From Betaproteobacteria bacterium (GTDB lineage Bacteria > Pseudomonadota > Gammaproteobacteria > Burkholderiales > Ga0077523): a stretch of DNA of 64,000 nucleotides. Made by a program: the position numbers and the translations under genes. The DNA lies in NCBI GenBank assembly GCA_016125475.1, contig WGLR01000012.1, forward strand, positions 62,001 through 126,000, written 5' to 3'. The stretch's first letter is position 1. Every line of letters starts with the position of its first letter. Shown here in pieces: positions 62,093-64,000 of this stretch. Under the pieces are notes generated by a model, which ran no database searches, was not told the origin of the DNA, and worked only from the letters and a program-made list of their open reading frames with translations.

Positions 62093-63411
62093 GAACCTCG
62101 CACCCACCGTTTCCCGAGGGCGCGTACGGATCCGACGCGGTCATTCTCAAGGGGCTGGATGGCAGCAACTGGCGTCTGAAGGATTACGAGGCGCGCGGCG
62201 GCTATCAGGCCCTGCGGAAGATCCTGACCGGGGGCATCACGCCCGCGGCCGTGATCGACGAGGTCAAGAAGTCGGCCCTCCGCGGCCGGGGAGGGGCGGG
62301 TTTTCCCACGGGCCTCAAGTGGAGCTTCATGCCGCGCAACTATTCGGGGCAGAAGTACCTCGTGTGCAATTCCGACGAAGGGGAGCCGGGAACCTTCAAG
62401 GATCGCGACATACTGCGCTACAACCCGCACATCGTGATCGAAGGCATGGCGATCGCGGCCTACGCGATGGGGATTTCCGTCGGATACAACTACATCCACG
62501 GCGAGATCTGGGAAGTCTACGAGCGTTTCGAGGAAGCCCTGGAGGAGGCCCGTGCGGCGGGCTACCTCGGCAACCGGATCATGGGTTCGGAATTCGACTT
62601 CGAACTCCATGCGCACCACGGTTTCGGCGCCTACATCTGTGGCGAGGAGACGGCCCTGCTCGAGTCCCTGGAAGGCAAGAAGGGGCAACCGCGCTTCAAA
62701 CCTCCGTTTCCCGCGAGTTTCGGGCTGTACGGGAAGCCGACCACCATCAACAACACCGAAACGTTCGCGGCCGTTCCCTGGATCATCGTGAACGGCGGCG
62801 AGGCGTTCCTCGAGCTCGGCAAGCCCAACAACGGCGGTACGAAGATCTTCTCGGTGTCGGGTGACGTCGAGCGGCCCGGCAACTACGAGGTGCGGATGGG
62901 AACGCCGTTCGCCTCGCTGCTCGAAATGGCCGGTGGCATGCGCGGAGGGCGGAAGCTGAAGGCCTGTATCCCCGGCGGCTCGTCGATGCCCGTGCTGCCC
63001 GGCGACATCATGATGCAGACGGACATGGACTACGACTCGATCGCGAAGGCCGGGTCCATGCTCGGCTCCGGTGCCGTGATCATCATGGACGACACGCGAT
63101 GCATGGTGAGGTGTCTCGAGCGGCTGTCCTATTTCTACTACGAGGAATCCTGCGGCCAGTGCACGCCCTGCCGTGAGGGCACGGGCTGGCTGTACCGGGC
63201 GGTCCACCGCATCGAGACGGGGCGCGGCCGCCCGGAGGACCTCGACATGCTCAATTCGATCGCCGACAACATCCAGGGCAGGACCATCTGCGCGCTCGGA
63301 GATGCCGCCGCGATGCCGGTACGTGCGTTCATCAAGCACTTCCGCGACGAATTCCAGTATCACATCGATCACGGAACGTGTCTGGTCGGCGCGCTCGCGA
63401 AGGCGGCGTGA
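62089..63411 (+). CDS. nuoF: NADH-quinone oxidoreductase subunit F
   Basis: A 440-residue 51-kDa-type subunit binding NADH, FMN and the N3 [4Fe-4S] cluster. It has [16 protein letters not shown] (FMN/NADH), [32 protein letters not shown] and cluster cysteines in [12 protein letters not shown] plus a later one in GRTICALGD. The ATG overlaps nuoE by 4 nt. Confidence 0.96.
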   Translation: MRTSHPPFPEGAYGSDAVILKGLDGSNWRLKDYEARGGYQALRKILTGGITPAAVIDEVKKSALRGRGGAGFPTGLKWSFMPRNYSGQKYLVCNSDEGEPGTFKDRDILRYNPHIVIEGMAIAAYAMGISVGYNYIHGEIWEVYERFEEALEEARAAGYLGNRIMGSEFDFELHAHHGFGAYICGEETALLESLEGKKGQPRFKPPFPASFGLYGKPTTINNTETFAAVPWIIVNGGEAFLELGKPNNGGTKIFSVSGDVERPGNYEVRMGTPFASLLEMAGGMRGGRKLKACIPGGSSMPVLPGDIMMQTDMDYDSIAKAGSMLGSGAVIIMDDTRCMVRCLERLSYFYYEESCGQCTPCREGTGWLYRAVHRIETGRGRPEDLDMLNSIADNIQGRTICALGDAAAMPVRAFIKHFRDEFQYHIDHGTCLVGALAKAA

Positions 63412-63420
63412 GGCGGATCC

Positions 63421-64000
63421 ATGGATAACCCGAAGATGATCAACCTTGAAGTGGACGGCCGTGCCGTTCAGGTGCCCGAGGGCAGCATGGTCATGGAGGC
63501 GACCAATCGTCTCGGCATCTACGTGCCGCACTTCTGCTGGCACCGGAAACTCTCCATCGCCGCGAACTGCAGGATGTGCCTGGTCCAGGTCGAGAAGGCG
63601 CCCAAGCCCCTGCCCGCCTGCGCGACGCCGGCAACGGAGGGCATGAAGGTCTTCACGCACTCCGACCTTGCCGTGCAGGCGCAGAAGGGCGTGATGGAAT
63701 TCCTGCTGATCAATCATCCGCTCGACTGCCCGATCTGCGATCAGGGCGGGGAGTGTCAGCTCCAGGACCTCGCCGTGGGCTACGGGGGTGCGGCGTCGCG
63801 TTACGGCGAACAGAAGCGGGTGGTGCCACGCAAGGACGTCGGGCCACTGGTCGCCGCGGAGGAGATGACGCGCTGCATCCACTGCACGCGATGCGTCCGC
63901 TTCGGCCAGGAAATTGCCGGCATCATGGAACTCGGCATGGCGGGCCGTGGGGAACACTCGGAGATACTGTCCTTCGTGGGCCGAACCGTCGATTCGGAAC
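63421..64000 (+). CDS. nuoG: NADH-quinone oxidoreductase subunit G (partial)
   Basis: The start of the 75-kDa-type subunit; the frame is open to the window edge, with at least 193 residues shown of a protein normally near 780. The ATG gives MDNPKMINLEVDGRAVQVPEG. An N-terminal [2Fe-2S] domain has cysteines in HFCWHRKLSIAANCRMCLV and ACATPATEG, the His-Cys3 N5 motif is HPLDCPICDQGGECQLQD, and the next [4Fe-4S] begins RCIHCTRCVRF. It follows nuoF by 9 nt. Confidence 0.96.
   Translation, partial: MDNPKMINLEVDGRAVQVPEGSMVMEATNRLGIYVPHFCWHRKLSIAANCRMCLVQVEKAPKPLPACATPATEGMKVFTHSDLAVQAQKGVMEFLLINHPLDCPICDQGGECQLQDLAVGYGGAASRYGEQKRVVPRKDVGPLVAAEEMTRCIHCTRCVRFGQEIAGIMELGMAGRGEHSEILSFVGRTVDSE

Overview
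The window is GC-rich chromosomal DNA from a betaproteobacterium. Three things point there: the gene order hrcA–hemH / nadK–recN / fur–bamE–dapB–carA–carB–greA–yhbY–rlmE–ftsH–folP–glmM–tpiA–secG–tRNA-Leu–nuoABCDEFG; small families common in that class (DUF1840, DUF3149, DUF4149, DUF1499); and a tandem glycine riboswitch upstream of gcvTHP. A named order or genus cannot be assigned from sequence alone. No phage genes, transposases, CRISPR arrays or rRNA genes were seen. Genes are densely packed, GTG and TTG starts are common, and many neighbours overlap by 4 nt.

The left half (1–25 kb) is mostly accessory and regulatory. It starts with an OmpR-type two-component pair. Next, on the minus strand, is a translationally coupled pair: a giant GAF + seven-PAS histidine kinase and a receiver–PAS–GGDEF–EAL protein. 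Then come a methyltransferase, an outer-membrane barrel protein divergent from an MlrC-like M81 metalloprotein, a rhomboid protease, a glutathione transferase, DUF1499, an XRE-type regulator, a 4-oxalocrotonate tautomerase homologue, small DUF proteins, and an epoxide hydrolase. A CRP-type regulator is followed by a DUF2892 membrane protein whose promoter carries a GTGA-N6-TCAC box at class II spacing. The block ends with a TSUP exporter, a hydrolase/lipoprotein-metallopeptidase pair, a BLUF blue-light receptor, a CoA-binding protein and a 7TM–PAS–GGDEF–EAL protein.

The middle (24.6–32.6 kb) holds an O-acetylhomoserine sulfhydrylase and then a co-directional cassette: MFS transporter, GMC oxidoreductase, M20-type amidohydrolase, benzoate-CoA-ligase-like enzyme and alpha/beta hydrolase. 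It reads like an uncharacterised catabolic route and is the best candidate here for an undescribed pathway.

From 32.9 to 37.8 kb (minus strand) lies the glycine cleavage operon gcvT–gcvH–gcvP. It has a promoter, two glycine aptamers and an intrinsic terminator whose extended stem competes with P1 of the second aptamer. The right part (37.8–64 kb) is core housekeeping: haem, heat-shock repression, NAD kinase, DNA repair, iron regulation, lysine and pyrimidine/arginine precursors, transcription fidelity, ribosome assembly, proteolysis, folate and cell wall. It also has an isolated pstB without pstSCA or phoU, triose-phosphate isomerase, SecG, tRNA-Leu(GAG) and the first seven genes of NADH dehydrogenase I; nuoG runs off the window.
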